Assembly (NCBI GenBank): GCA_002898555.1
Contig: BEHR01000021.1
Location: 1-62,124 of the forward strand
Source: a bacterium HR15
GTDB lineage: Bacteria > Armatimonadota > Fimbriimonadia > Fimbriimonadales > GBS-DC
Reading direction: 5' to 3'
Length of the DNA stretch: 62,124 nucleotides
The notes below the pieces were generated by a model. That model was not told where the DNA came from. It saw only the letters and a program-made list of their open reading frames with translations, and ran no database searches. Below are positions 51,253 to 60,901 of the stretch, piece after piece (positions within the stretch are counted from its first letter, which is position 1; each line of letters starts with the position of its first letter). Both the position numbers and the translations under genes were made by a program.

Positions 51253-52359
51253 GTGCTGGGTTTGCCGATGAACGCGACGCTGGAGCAGATTCGCAAGCGG
51301 TATCGCGAGCTGGTGCGTCGCTATCATCCCGATGTGAACCCTGCGCCCGATGCGAAGGAGCACTTTTTGCGCATTCAGGAAGCGTATCAGGTGCTGTCTG
51401 ACCCGGAGCGTCGGCGGCATTATGACGCGCTGTTGCGCCTGCAAACCCGCAGCGAAGCTTCCCGTCCTCCCCGTCAGCCAAGTCAGCCCGGTCGGGCGAG
51501 CCAGACAGGTTCGGCACGCCCTGCTGATACCAGTGCCGAGTTGCGCCGTGTGATTTACGAAGCGGAGCGCGCTTTTTTACAGGGACGCCTGCGCGACGCG
51601 CTCCAGTGGGCACGACAAGCGACCCGCCTGCAACCGCGCCATCCGCAAGCCTACATCATCATGGGTGATGTGTATCGCATGCAGGGGCATATCGACGCGG
51701 CATTAAACGCCTATACTTACGCGTTGCAGCTGGACCCCAGCAATGCCGATTTGCAGCGCAAGTTCGAGCGGTTAGCCAGCATGGCACGCTCGGCTGCCCC
51801 CCCCGCTGCGCCCACATGGAGAGTGAGCCTGCCTGTGCTTTTGCTGCCCACAGAGTGGCGGCTCTATGCCGCGCAGTCACTGGGGTGGGGCACGGTGCTT
51901 TTTTTGATTGCGCTGACCGCGACGGTGCCGGGCGAACCAGCCCCGCTGTTCCGTTGGCTGCCCATGATCGCGGCATGGAGCCTGAACCTCATGCTGTATA
52001 TGGGGCTAACGGGCTTCCTTGTGGGCTTCTTATTGAGCATTAGTCGCTGGGTGGCACCGCTGGAAGATGCGCTGCCGTGGCGACGGTATGGGGCACGGCT
52101 CTCGCTGGGTGGGATTCTGGTGCTGATGTCCACGCTTTGCTTCCCGCTCACCGCGCTGCTTTACACGCTCTACGGACTGCTGCAAGGCGGGCTGAACGCT
52201 TCGGTCTCGCGCACCTTCAGCATCGTGGGCGTTTTAACCCTTCTGTTCGGGCTGGCATATCCCCATGACACCCTGCACACCCTACTTTTTGGCGGTAATC
52301 TCCTCTTTCTGACCCACCTGATGGGCTGGTATCTGGGCGATAGCTTCCAACGCGGCTAA
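51253..52359 (+). CDS. J-domain, TPR and multi-TM membrane protein
   Basis: 368 residues as annotated. J domain at the N-terminus (LEQIRKRYRELVRRYHPDVNP, HPD present), Ser/Pro linker, TPR pair (LRDALQWARQATRLQPRHPQAYIIMGDVYRMQG, ALNAYTYALQLDPSN), then about five TM segments (GTVLFLIALTATVPG, AAWSLNLMLYMGLTGFLVGFLL, GILVLMSTLCFPLTALLYTLYG, SIVGVLTLLFGLAYP). The J-domain sequence NHYE continues upstream of GTG 51253 without any ATG/GTG/TTG; an ATA at 51232 sits 3 nt after GGGGGTGAG. True start therefore uncertain. Probably recruits DnaK at the membrane; specific client unknown. Confidence 0.75.
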   Translation: MLGLPMNATLEQIRKRYRELVRRYHPDVNPAPDAKEHFLRIQEAYQVLSDPERRRHYDALLRLQTRSEASRPPRQPSQPGRASQTGSARPADTSAELRRVIYEAERAFLQGRLRDALQWARQATRLQPRHPQAYIIMGDVYRMQGHIDAALNAYTYALQLDPSNADLQRKFERLASMARSAAPPAAPTWRVSLPVLLLPTEWRLYAAQSLGWGTVLFLIALTATVPGEPAPLFRWLPMIAAWSLNLMLYMGLTGFLVGFLLSISRWVAPLEDALPWRRYGARLSLGGILVLMSTLCFPLTALLYTLYGLLQGGLNASVSRTFSIVGVLTLLFGLAYPHDTLHTLLFGGNLLFLTHLMGWYLGDSFQRG

Positions 52360-52418
52360 GGCAGGAAAAAAGCGAGGGGCAGGGTATCTTTATAGCACTG
52401 GCAGGAGGTGCTTTTTCG

Positions 52419-52997
52419 GTGGAGCGGGTTTCGATCTTTGTGGACGGTGCCAATATGTATTACGCGCAGAAGCGGCTCGGATGGTTTCTGGACTATCGCA
52501 AGCTGCTGTGTTATTTTCGCACGCATCTTGGGATGCAGGTGGCGGATGCCTTCTACTACACAGCGTTTGACCCCAGCGCGAAGGGACGCGATGCGACCTT
52601 CCATGACTATCTTCTCCATTCGGGCTATGTGTTGCGTACACGCCCCATCAAGGGCTGCTGCGACACCGCGCGCGAGGAACCCCCTTGGGAGCGAGTGGAG
52701 CTGACGGTCGATATGACGCTCGACATGCTATTGACGCTGGACCATTATGATGTATGCGCGATTTTCAGTGGTGATGGCAACTTCGAGCGGGTGGTGGAAG
52801 CGCTGCGAGCACGCGGCAAGCAGGTCATGGTGTTTGCCCATCCGGAGATGACCGCACGCGAGCTGCGCAACGCCACAGGCATCCATTTCCACGACCTGCG
52901 CGACATGGAGCGCTATATTGCCCGTACCGACCGCGCCCCCGAATCGTGTGCCCACGAGCGGGAGAAACCTGCTGCAGAAGGATGGATCAATGAGTGA
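52419..52997 (+). CDS. NYN-domain protein (LabA/PIN-like nuclease fold)
   Basis: 192 residues. NYN fold: RVSIFVDGANMYYAQK with the first Asp, VELTVDMTLDMLL with the second, and CAIFSGDGNFERVVEAL with the third acidic site, then KQVMVFAHP. These proteins are predicted metal-dependent RNases. GTG 52419 has AGGAGG 9 nt upstream. It overlaps era by 8 nt, so it is cotranscribed with a ribosome-maturation GTPase, which supports an RNA-processing role. Confidence 0.88.
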   Translation: MERVSIFVDGANMYYAQKRLGWFLDYRKLLCYFRTHLGMQVADAFYYTAFDPSAKGRDATFHDYLLHSGYVLRTRPIKGCCDTAREEPPWERVELTVDMTLDMLLTLDHYDVCAIFSGDGNFERVVEALRARGKQVMVFAHPEMTARELRNATGIHFHDLRDMERYIARTDRAPESCAHEREKPAAEGWINE

Positions 52998-53898
52998 GGC
53001 GCTCCCCACCTCGGATTTCCGTGCTGGTTTCGTTGCGGTGATTGGCAAGCCCAATGTGGGCAAAAGCACGCTCATCAACTATTTTGTGGGGCGGAAGGTA
53101 AGCATTGTCTCGCCCCGCCCACAAACCACGCGCCGACGCATCTTGGGCATCGTGAACCTCCCCAATGCGCAAATCGTGTTCGTGGATACGCCTGGCATCC
53201 ATAAGCCAAAGTATAAGCTGGGGGAGCAGATGGTCGAAGCCGCGCTCGGCTCGCTGCCCGACGCCGACCTGATCCTGTTTGTGTGCGATGTGTCGCGCCT
53301 ACCCAGCGATGAAGATAAGCAAATTGCGGAGATCTTGCAAAAAGAGGCGCGTGTCCCTATTATTCTGGTGCTGAATAAGATGGATCGCCTGCTGCCCGAC
53401 AAGGTGAAGCCGCATACGGAGGCATATTGGCAACTTGTCCCCCATCATGCGGACTGGATGATGACCAACGCGGTCAAAGGGCACAACTGCGACAAGCTGC
53501 TCGAGATAATCTTGAAGCATCTGCCATCCAACCTACCCTTCTTTCCCCCTGACCAAGTTACTGATCAGCCCGCGCGCCTCTTTGCTGCCGAGATTATTCG
53601 CGAGAAGGTGCTGCTCCATACCTATCAAGAGGTCCCTTACGGGATTGGGGTAGCCATCGAACGCTGGGAGGAGCGACCGAATGGCGTCCTTGCCATCACC
53701 GCCACGATCTATGTGGAGCGCGAATCGCACAAGGGGATTGTCATTGGTGAAGGGGGTAAAATGCTCAAAAAGATTGGGCAGCGGGCGCGCGAGGAGCTGG
53801 AGCTGTGGCTCGGTCGGCGCATCTACTTAGAGCTGTGGGTCAAGGTGCGCGAACGCTGGCGCGACCAGCCCGCCTTCTTTCAACAGCTGGAAAGCTAA
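52990..53898 (+). CDS. era: GTPase Era
   Basis: Ribosome assembly GTPase binding the 3' end of 16S rRNA. 302 residues. G1 GKPNVGKST, G2 SPRPQTTRRRILG, G3 DTPGIHKP, G4 NKMD, then the KH domain with VIGEGGKMLKKIGQRAREELE and LELWVKVRERW. ATG 52990 chosen at the domain edge; the longer frame lies inside the NYN gene. Confidence 0.97.
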   Translation: MSEALPTSDFRAGFVAVIGKPNVGKSTLINYFVGRKVSIVSPRPQTTRRRILGIVNLPNAQIVFVDTPGIHKPKYKLGEQMVEAALGSLPDADLILFVCDVSRLPSDEDKQIAEILQKEARVPIILVLNKMDRLLPDKVKPHTEAYWQLVPHHADWMMTNAVKGHNCDKLLEIILKHLPSNLPFFPPDQVTDQPARLFAAEIIREKVLLHTYQEVPYGIGVAIERWEERPNGVLAITATIYVERESHKGIVIGEGGKMLKKIGQRAREELELWLGRRIYLELWVKVRERWRDQPAFFQQLES

Positions 53899-54025
53899 TC
53901 GGACACTTATGTCGAATCGATAGCGCACATGGTTGCCTAATGCCCAATCCCTAAACGGGAGGATGGGTATACTAAAAGCATTCGGGGAAGGAGAAGCGCG
54001 TCTCAAAGAATCTCGTCATTAAGAG

Positions 54026-55972
54026 ATGGGTTTGAGACGCTGCCGATATCTATGGAGGGAGAAATTGAGACAGTTAGGGCGGTTCGGGCAACGCTGGCGG
54101 GAGTCCATCGCCCCGTGGGGGCGATACCTCTGGGCTGTTTGCACGGATGCAATCATTATCGGAGTGGCACTGGTGCTGGCGGTCGGCTTGGTGAACAACT
54201 TTCGCTATCGTGTGGCTGACCGCACTTTTTTGGTGAGCGTCGTGCCTTTGCTCGTACTCTTGGGGCTGATTTTGCTCTTTGTCAAAAGGCTCTACCGCAT
54301 CCACAGCCGCTATGCCGGGTTATCGGATGTGTTCAACCTCATCCATGTCGGCGCCATACTGACTCTTGCGGATTTCCTGCTTGCTCTTGGCTGGAGCCAC
54401 CTCTTCCATCGCGAATTTCGCTTCGCAGAGCCAGCCCTGTTCGGCTGTTTTGTGCTGGGGTTGCTTACCCTCTCGCGTGTTGGGCGACGCCTCTACGAGT
54501 GGCAGCGAGCAAGCAGGGGACAGACCCACAGGCAGCGCACGACGCTGATTGTCGGTGGCGGGGATGCTGGCGAAATGCTCATGCGCGAAACGCGTCGTAA
54601 CCCCCTCAGCGAATATCATGTTATCGGGTTTGTGGATGATGACCCCCAGAAACGCCATATCCGCATTCATGGCTACCCCTGTCTGGGCACTACTGAAGAC
54701 ATTCCAAGCATTGCCGAGCAGCACCGCGTGCAGGAAATCGTGATTGCCATTCCGTCCGCGCCAGGCGAGGTCATCCGTCGCATCTTTGAACGGTGCCGTT
54801 GCACGAATGCCCGCGTGCGTATTCTACCCTTCATTCCTACCCTCCATGAAGGGGGAGTAAGCCTTACCCAGATCCGCGAGGTGCATATCGAAGACTTGCT
54901 GCGCCGTCAGCCAGTAATGTTCAACATGAAGGCAGTATCCGATTATGTGGAGGGCGAGCGGGTGCTCATCACAGGGGCAGGTGGCTCCATCGGCAGTGAA
55001 CTGGCACGCCAGCTGGTGCAGGTGGGGCCTGCCAGCCTCATCTTGCTGGGCAAAGGCGAAAACAGTATCTATCAAGTGGAACAGGAGCTGATTGCCGATT
55101 TCGGCTACGAGCCGCGCTGCATCATCGCCGATGTGCGCGACGCCACCCGAATCGGCAGTGTTCTGCGTCAGGAGCAACCCACGCTGGTGTTCCACGCGGC
55201 TGCCCACAAGCATGTGCCCTTGATGGAAAGCAACCCCATCGAAGCCATCAAAAATAATGTGCTGGGCACCTGGGTAATGGCTGAAGAGGCAATTCGGCAT
55301 GGGGTACAGAAGTTCGTCTATATCTCCACCGATAAAGCGGTCAAGCCGGTGAGCATCATGGGAGCGACCAAGCGTGTGGGCGAAATGATTGTAAGTGCAC
55401 TATCTCACCAAAGCGAAACGGAGTTCGCCATCGTGCGGTTCGGCAATGTGCTGGGCAGCCGTGGCAGCGTGATCCCAACCCTGCAGATGCAAATCGAAAA
55501 GGGCGGACCAGTGCGCATTACCCACCCAGAAATGCGCCGCTACTTTATGAGCATCTCGGAAGCAGTGCATCTGGTGCTGCTGGCAGGTGCACTGTCCAGC
55601 AGAGGTGACATCTTCATTTTGGATATGGGGACGCCCATCCGCATTCTGGACATGGCATACGACCTAATCCGCCTGTACGGACTGGTGCCCGAAAAGGATA
55701 TCAAGATTGTGTTCACCGGCGTACGCCCTGGCGAGAAGCTCCACGAGGAGCTGTGTTATTCTGAAGAGGACTTAGAGCCGACCGCTTACGAGAAGATTCG
55801 ACGCGTGCGCAATGGCAGTGTGCCCGATTGGGGGTGGCTGCGCGGCCAGCTGGAGTTGCTCATGGAGCTGTGCGACAAGGAGCGAGCGGATGAGGCACGC
55901 ACCTTCGTGATGGAGTTAGCCACTGGTCGCCGCGCACCGCGCATGACCAAGCATGGGGTGGTGCAGGCGTGA
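54026..55972 (+). CDS. Membrane-bound nucleotide-sugar 4,6-dehydratase (CapD/WbpM/PglF type)
   Basis: 648 residues. Four N-terminal TM helices (about 30-160, DAIIIGVALVLAVGLV, VPLLVLLGLILLFV, ILTLADFLLALGW, ALFGCFVLGLLTL). A CoA-binding-like Rossmann domain follows (TLIVGGGDAGEMLMRE, VIGFVDDD), then an extended-SDR dehydratase domain with VLITGAGGSIGSELARQL, FHAAAHKHVPLMESNP, YISTDKAVKPVSIMGATKR. As in WbpM the Met replaces the Tyr of YxxxK. Makes 4-keto-6-deoxy sugars for surface glycans. A GGGTATACT (-10 near 53967) lies upstream. The stop overlaps the Wzi-like gene. Confidence 0.93.
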   Translation: MGLRRCRYLWREKLRQLGRFGQRWRESIAPWGRYLWAVCTDAIIIGVALVLAVGLVNNFRYRVADRTFLVSVVPLLVLLGLILLFVKRLYRIHSRYAGLSDVFNLIHVGAILTLADFLLALGWSHLFHREFRFAEPALFGCFVLGLLTLSRVGRRLYEWQRASRGQTHRQRTTLIVGGGDAGEMLMRETRRNPLSEYHVIGFVDDDPQKRHIRIHGYPCLGTTEDIPSIAEQHRVQEIVIAIPSAPGEVIRRIFERCRCTNARVRILPFIPTLHEGGVSLTQIREVHIEDLLRRQPVMFNMKAVSDYVEGERVLITGAGGSIGSELARQLVQVGPASLILLGKGENSIYQVEQELIADFGYEPRCIIADVRDATRIGSVLRQEQPTLVFHAAAHKHVPLMESNPIEAIKNNVLGTWVMAEEAIRHGVQKFVYISTDKAVKPVSIMGATKRVGEMIVSALSHQSETEFAIVRFGNVLGSRGSVIPTLQMQIEKGGPVRITHPEMRRYFMSISEAVHLVLLAGALSSRGDIFILDMGTPIRILDMAYDLIRLYGLVPEKDIKIVFTGVRPGEKLHEELCYSEEDLEPTAYEKIRRVRNGSVPDWGWLRGQLELLMELCDKERADEARTFVMELATGRRAPRMTKHGVVQA

Positions 55973-57366
55973 GAGGGGCAAGCACCCTGCGCAACAGGGG
56001 CAGATCCCAAGCCCTGCCCCTGCTGGGGTTATTGCTGCTGTCCGCTGCCGCGCAGCAGTTGCCTGTGCATGACGATCCACTCTACGACCTGCTTGCCCGC
56101 ACTGCCCCCACACCTGCTCATCTTGCTCGCGCACCCCGCAGCCTGGACGAATTCCGGGAAAGGGCAGATCTGGTGTCTGCCCAACCCTGGAGGGAGTTTC
56201 TACGCTGGCGACTGGGACAGGCAGAGCGATTGCCACCCCGACAAGGTATGCTCCTCACAACGCTGGAGGGGTTCGGCTACCCCACTGACAGCAACTGGTC
56301 GACCGACGCCAAGGGAGCCTATCGAGTGGTCGGGCTGTGGTCGCTGGGCGAGCAAGCCCTGCTGGAGATGGTCTGGAGCGACAGCGCACGACGCGAGGGT
56401 GCAAATCCGTCTGCTTTTGACGCGATGCCGCTTGCCCGGCTCACCTTTCGTACGGGCGAATGGGAATGGCAGTTGGCGCGCGCAAATCTGCGCTGGGCGG
56501 GGGGCTACAGTGGTGCACTGCTGGTCAACGATGCAATGCCACCCGTACCCTACGCACATATCGCCTTCCCGATGCACCTGCCCATGCTTGGCAAGTGGCA
56601 GTTTGAGCAGTTCTATGCCCAGTTCGAACAGGATGGTCAAATGGTCTGGTGGGGCGGGCGGCGACTTACACGCGCCCTCGATTCACGCTGGAGCCTCTCG
56701 GCGGCTGAAGCGTTCAAAGCGTTGCGCTTGCCTAATGGCGCCCTCAGCCAGCTTGTGCCCTACTATCTCTATCAGAAGTGGATGAGCCGTGCCGAGATTG
56801 GTTCCGGGTGGTTCAACTATCTGGCGGAGATCGGGGTGATTTATCAACCCAACGCGACAAACAGGCTCTATCTATTCTGGCTGATTGACGATATCCGTGC
56901 GCCCGATTTTCTGGGCGGGCGCGGCGCGAACACCCCGCGCAAGATCGCCACACTGCTGGGGGTCCGCTTTAAACCAACCCCGGACACGCGCTTGATCTTG
57001 GAAGGCGTGCTGACCGATGGCACGGAGAATGGCGGGACCTACGGCGCAGCAGGGCACGATCCACGCTACGCCTACTTCTACAAAGGATTACCGATGGGGC
57101 ATCCGTTTGGAGCTAATCGGCGAGGGCTATATGCCCGCTTCGAATGGGAGCGAGAGCGGTGGTTCCTCGCGTTGGAGGGCTGGAACATCGGGCGCTTCCA
57201 TGACTTCCTGCCCGGCGAGCGCGGCTATCAGTTCGATGTGCAACTCAGCTATCAAGCGACCCGCACGAGCCTGCTTAGCCTGCGCTACCGCTCGCGCCAC
57301 CTACGCGAAACCGACCTGCCTGACGCTCGCTGCGGCTGGTGGCTGCAGTGGTCTCAGATATTTTAG
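55969..57366 (+). CDS. Wzi-like outer-membrane beta-barrel protein
   Basis: 465 residues from GTG overlapping the upstream stop. Signal peptide SQALPLLGLLLLSAAAQQ. The mature part has repeated amphipathic strands with Trp/Tyr at the ends (EWEWQLARANLRWAGGYSGAL, KWQFEQFYAQFEQDGQMVWWGGRRL, GSGWFNYLAEIGVIYQ, GLYARFEWERERWFLALEGWNIG, SLLSLRYRSRHL), as in capsule-assembly Wzi barrels. The dehydratase partner upstream supports a polysaccharide-surface role. Family assignment is by pattern and context, not certain. Its presence indicates an outer membrane. Confidence 0.7.
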   Translation: MRGASTLRNRGRSQALPLLGLLLLSAAAQQLPVHDDPLYDLLARTAPTPAHLARAPRSLDEFRERADLVSAQPWREFLRWRLGQAERLPPRQGMLLTTLEGFGYPTDSNWSTDAKGAYRVVGLWSLGEQALLEMVWSDSARREGANPSAFDAMPLARLTFRTGEWEWQLARANLRWAGGYSGALLVNDAMPPVPYAHIAFPMHLPMLGKWQFEQFYAQFEQDGQMVWWGGRRLTRALDSRWSLSAAEAFKALRLPNGALSQLVPYYLYQKWMSRAEIGSGWFNYLAEIGVIYQPNATNRLYLFWLIDDIRAPDFLGGRGANTPRKIATLLGVRFKPTPDTRLILEGVLTDGTENGGTYGAAGHDPRYAYFYKGLPMGHPFGANRRGLYARFEWERERWFLALEGWNIGRFHDFLPGERGYQFDVQLSYQATRTSLLSLRYRSRHLRETDLPDARCGWWLQWSQIF

Positions 57367-57418
57367 CCCGTACTGAGTGGTGAGAGGGATGTTGAGTGAG
57401 TCAGGTATCCTTCTAACT

Positions 57419-59746
57419 ATGGTGAACGGTAATCGTCGCAAAGGGCATGCGGTCGTGCTGGGTGCAGGCACGATGGGCAGCGGCATCGCGGCGCTGTTAG
57501 CCAGTGTTGGCTGGCGTGTCAGCCTGCTCGATGTGGGTGAGGTCGCCTTCCACGCGCTGGAGAAGCTGCAGCAAACAGGTGCGTTCTATCAGCCGGACGA
57601 TGCCAGCCTGATTACCCCCGGCAATGTGGATAGCCATCTGGACTGGGTAGAAAGCGCAGACTGGGTTGTGGAAGCGATTATCGAGCGCATCGAACCGAAA
57701 CGCGAGTTATGGGCACGGGTGGCAAAACGGGTGAACCCAGAAGCCGTGCTCAGTTCTAACACTTCTGGGCTGGGCATCGCGGAGATTGCCGAAGCGTTGC
57801 CCCCCGCCTTGCGCAGCCGATTTCTGGGCACCCACTTCTTCAATCCGCCGCGCGTCATGCGCCTGCTGGAACTGATCCCCACCGCAGAGACCGATCCTGA
57901 CCTGACGGTGCGCTTCACCGCCTTTGCCGAGCGATTGCTGGGCAAACGGGTGGTGCTGGCGAAGGACCGACCGGGCTTCATCACCACGCGCATCGGCATC
58001 TATGCGCTGCTGCGTGCCCTCACCAGCGCGATCCAATACGGCATCACCCCGGAGGAAGCCGACCTGTTGCTGGGACCGCTGGTCGGTCGCCCGCGCAGTG
58101 GGGTCTTCCGCCTTGCCGACCTGGTGGGGCTGGATGTGGCGCACAATATCCTTCGCAACCAGAAGGAACGACTGGGCGAGGACTGGTATGTGCAGTCGCT
58201 GGAGTTGCCTCCTGTGTGGCATGCGCTCATTGAGAGCGGTCGGTTGGGCGAGAAGACAGGGGCAGGCTTCTACAAGCGTGAGGAGGGAACTATTTTGACC
58301 CTCGATTTCGAGACGCTCCGCTATCGTCCACGCCGTGAAGCCCAGCTGCCGATTGACCCCGCGCTGGCTGCCGCACCGCTGCCCGAACGCCTGCAAAGGT
58401 TGCTCCAATTGCCTGAGCCTTACGGCGCGTTTTTCCGCGAAGCATTCCTCATGCCACTTGCCTACGGCGCGGAAGTGATGCCCGAAGTGGCTTACGACAT
58501 CCCCTCGCTCGATATGGCGATGCGGTTGGGCTATAACTGGGAGCTGGGCATCTTCGAAAGCTGGGATGCACTGGGAGAAGCGGGGCGCGAAGCACTTGCC
58601 CAGCTCGCGCTGCCCAAAGAGCCGCGCACCCTCACCGCCTTACGCAACGCGGGACTCACCTCCTTCTACACCACGCGGGACACTACGCGCGTTTATTTCG
58701 AACCGCATGAGGACGAAGGCGACTATGTGCCCCTGACCACGCCGCACTTCTTCATCCAGCTGGACGACCTCGCGCGGGCAGGCAAAGTGATCGAGGAACA
58801 TGCCGAAGCGCGCCTGATCGATCTGGGTGATGATGTCGCATGCCTCGAATTCCGTACCAAAGCGAATGTGCTGACGCCCTCTCTGATGCGGTTTATCCAT
58901 CATGCGCTGGAGCGCGCCGAGCGTGAGTTCGCAGGGCTGGTGATGGGCAATCAGGGACGCATGTTTTCGGCAGGGTTCAATCTGAACCTGTTTCTGGAAT
59001 ATATCGACACGGAGGATTGGCAAGGTCTGGATGAGGGGCTGCGCCTGTTGCAAGGGCTGAACCATCGGATTCGCACCTGTGGCGTGCCTATCGTGGCAGC
59101 CGTGCATGGCTACGCGCTGGGTGGTGGACTGGAACTGGTGCTGCCCTGCGCCCATGTGCATGCCCATGTGGATGCCAGCCTTGGTCTGCCCGAAGCGCTG
59201 GTCGGCTTAATCCCCGCAGGGGGCGGCACCACTTTGATGACCCGCCGCGCGTTGGAGCATCTCCCCCCCGATGACGACCCACTGCCACACCTGCGCGCCG
59301 TGTTCCAGACGCTCGCCTTCGGCAAGCGCTCCAGCAATGCCTTCGATGCCTATGCGCTCGGCTTCCTGCGCCCGCATGATACGCTCTGCTGGAACATTGA
59401 CCGCCTGCTGTATGAGGCAAAGCAACATGTGCTGGCGCTCTCGCGAGCGGGCTACCGACCTCCACGACCGACGCCCATCTTGGCAGTGGGCGAAAACGGC
59501 TTCGCGCGGCTAATGATGGAGGTTCACTGGGCGCACCAAGCGGGACAGATAAGCGACCACGACCGACTCATCGCGGAGAAAATCGCCTTCGTCATGACGG
59601 GTGGCGAAGTGCGCTCCTCCGTGCCCCTGCCCGAAGAACATTTCCACGCGCTGGAACGGGAGGCGTTCCTCGCGCTGTGCCGCACCGAGAAGACAAGAGC
59701 GCGTATCCGCCATATGCTGGACACAGGCAAACCACTGAGGAATTAG
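57419..59746 (+). CDS. fadN: 3-hydroxyacyl-CoA dehydrogenase / enoyl-CoA hydratase fusion (FadN-like)
   Basis: Two steps of fatty-acid beta-oxidation in one chain, 775 residues. The dehydrogenase comes first: AVVLGAGTMGSGIAALLASVGW (NAD), SNTSGLGIAEIA, LGTHFFNPPRVMRLLELIP (catalytic His), DRPGFITTRIG. The crotonase-like domain is in the C-terminal third: FAGLVMGNQGRMFSAGFNLN, AVHGYALGGGLELVLPC and LGLPEALVGLIPAGGGTT, with the catalytic-type Glu. The HAD-before-ECH order and length match Bacillus FadN, not FadB. No thiolase or acyl-CoA dehydrogenase is in the window. ATG 57419 sits 7 nt from GGTATCCT (leaderless type). Confidence 0.9.
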   Translation: MVNGNRRKGHAVVLGAGTMGSGIAALLASVGWRVSLLDVGEVAFHALEKLQQTGAFYQPDDASLITPGNVDSHLDWVESADWVVEAIIERIEPKRELWARVAKRVNPEAVLSSNTSGLGIAEIAEALPPALRSRFLGTHFFNPPRVMRLLELIPTAETDPDLTVRFTAFAERLLGKRVVLAKDRPGFITTRIGIYALLRALTSAIQYGITPEEADLLLGPLVGRPRSGVFRLADLVGLDVAHNILRNQKERLGEDWYVQSLELPPVWHALIESGRLGEKTGAGFYKREEGTILTLDFETLRYRPRREAQLPIDPALAAAPLPERLQRLLQLPEPYGAFFREAFLMPLAYGAEVMPEVAYDIPSLDMAMRLGYNWELGIFESWDALGEAGREALAQLALPKEPRTLTALRNAGLTSFYTTRDTTRVYFEPHEDEGDYVPLTTPHFFIQLDDLARAGKVIEEHAEARLIDLGDDVACLEFRTKANVLTPSLMRFIHHALERAEREFAGLVMGNQGRMFSAGFNLNLFLEYIDTEDWQGLDEGLRLLQGLNHRIRTCGVPIVAAVHGYALGGGLELVLPCAHVHAHVDASLGLPEALVGLIPAGGGTTLMTRRALEHLPPDDDPLPHLRAVFQTLAFGKRSSNAFDAYALGFLRPHDTLCWNIDRLLYEAKQHVLALSRAGYRPPRPTPILAVGENGFARLMMEVHWAHQAGQISDHDRLIAEKIAFVMTGGEVRSSVPLPEEHFHALEREAFLALCRTEKTRARIRHMLDTGKPLRN

Positions 59747-60717
59747 TCCGCGACTCGAACGGGCTTGCCGATCCGCGCCGATTCATCGGCAGCGAGGGTC
59801 ACCGCGAGGGTGCGCACCGCGTCCGAATAGGGGGCACGGATCAGGCTGCGGTCGCCCGTGCGGATCGCCTCGATGAAGGCGCGATCCTCGTTCAGGTAGG
59901 GATTGTCGCGGGATGTATATTCCTCGCGACGGTTCGCCTCCGTTTCGATGAGCTTACCCCAACCCACTTCGAGGATGCGGTCGGGTGTGTAGATTTTGAG
60001 AGCTACCTCACCAGGGGCGTTCAGCATGCAGGTGTTGGTGATAACGCCCACCGCCCCAGTGGCAAAGCGCAGCGCGACCACACCCGCCTCGCTCACATCG
60101 CCATCGGGATAGGGCAACGGCACAACCCCATGCGCGAAGTAGGCATGCACCTCCGCGACCTCGCCCACCAGATAGCGTGCCAAATCTACAATATGGGTGG
60201 TCTGCTCCACCAGTTGCCCACCCGAAAGCGCGTGCTGACGCCACCATGGGACGCCGGGCATGCCCCCGTGCCAGTAGCCAATTGCCATGCCGATAGGCAG
60301 CCCCTGGAGCCGTTCGCGAGCGCGCTCAGTCGCGCCATAGTACCGAAAGTGATAGCCCACACTGCTGAGGATGCCCGCTTGCTGGATCGCGGCTTCGATC
60401 TGGCGGGCGCGTTCCAGACTGCGCGCCACCGGCTTCTCCACAAAGAGATGGATACCCTTCTGCGCGGCAAGCTCCTCCACGCCCCCATGCGCATGGGGCG
60501 GCACGCAGACATAGAGCGCGTCCATCGGCTGCTCGAGCAGCATCGTCTCATAGTCGGTATAGGCAGTTGCGCCAAAGCGAGCCGCAGCCGCTTCCGCCCG
60601 CGAAGCCTCTATATCGCAAAAAGCGACCAGTGCCACCCCTTCGATTTTAGAAAGGGCATCCCAATGCGCCTGGGCAATCCCACCCGCACCCACAAATCCG
60701 ATTCGAACCGTGCTCAT
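59743..60717 (-). CDS. Gfo/Idh/MocA-family NAD(P)-dependent oxidoreductase
   Basis: 324 residues. Rossmann start VRIGFVGAGGIAQAHWDAL, the family EKP motif in HLFVEKPVARSLERA, and the C-terminal alpha/beta domain with HIVDLARYLVGEVAEVHAY, GVVALRFATGAVGVI. Acts on sugars or inositol-like substrates; the actual substrate is unknown. ATG 60717 with SD AAAGGAGG; the longer frame upstream is only translated repeat DNA. Convergent, overlapping the FadN-like gene by 4 nt. Confidence 0.9.
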   Translation of the reverse strand: MSTVRIGFVGAGGIAQAHWDALSKIEGVALVAFCDIEASRAEAAAARFGATAYTDYETMLLEQPMDALYVCVPPHAHGGVEELAAQKGIHLFVEKPVARSLERARQIEAAIQQAGILSSVGYHFRYYGATERARERLQGLPIGMAIGYWHGGMPGVPWWRQHALSGGQLVEQTTHIVDLARYLVGEVAEVHAYFAHGVVPLPYPDGDVSEAGVVALRFATGAVGVITNTCMLNAPGEVALKIYTPDRILEVGWGKLIETEANRREEYTSRDNPYLNEDRAFIEAIRTGDRSLIRAPYSDAVRTLAVTLAADESARIGKPVRVAD

Positions 60718-60760
60718 AGCGCCTCCTTTCGACACAGCGCAGTCGCTTCCTACCATCATG

Positions 60761-60868
60761 CCATCATGTAGGGGCAGACCCCCGTGTCTGCCCTTCCCAT
60801 CATGTGGGGGCAGACCCCTGTGTCTGCCCTTCCCATCATGTGGGGGCAGACCCCCGTGTCTGCCCATA
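60761..60868. repeat. Three tandem 36-bp palindromic units
   Basis: Three copies of a 36-bp unit (CCATCATGTRGGGGCAGACC then CCYGTGTCTGCCCTTC) follow each other without spacers, starting at 60761, 60797 and 60833. Each can form a GGGCAGAC/GTCTGCCC hairpin. Same family as 40.5-40.65 kb. Confidence 0.8.
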
Positions 60869-60901
60869 CCACGATGGTTTCCATCCATAAAAATCCCCAA
60901 A

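Noticed and set aside
60761-60868. CRISPR-like array
   Set aside because: The three 36-bp units are directly adjacent with no spacers, and no cas genes are present. They are tandem palindromes of a dispersed family.
59743-60900. N-terminal extension of the Gfo/Idh/MocA protein
   Set aside because: The extra 61 residues (repeats of GLPPHDGKGRH) are translated palindromic repeat DNA upstream of a good SD and ATG 60717.
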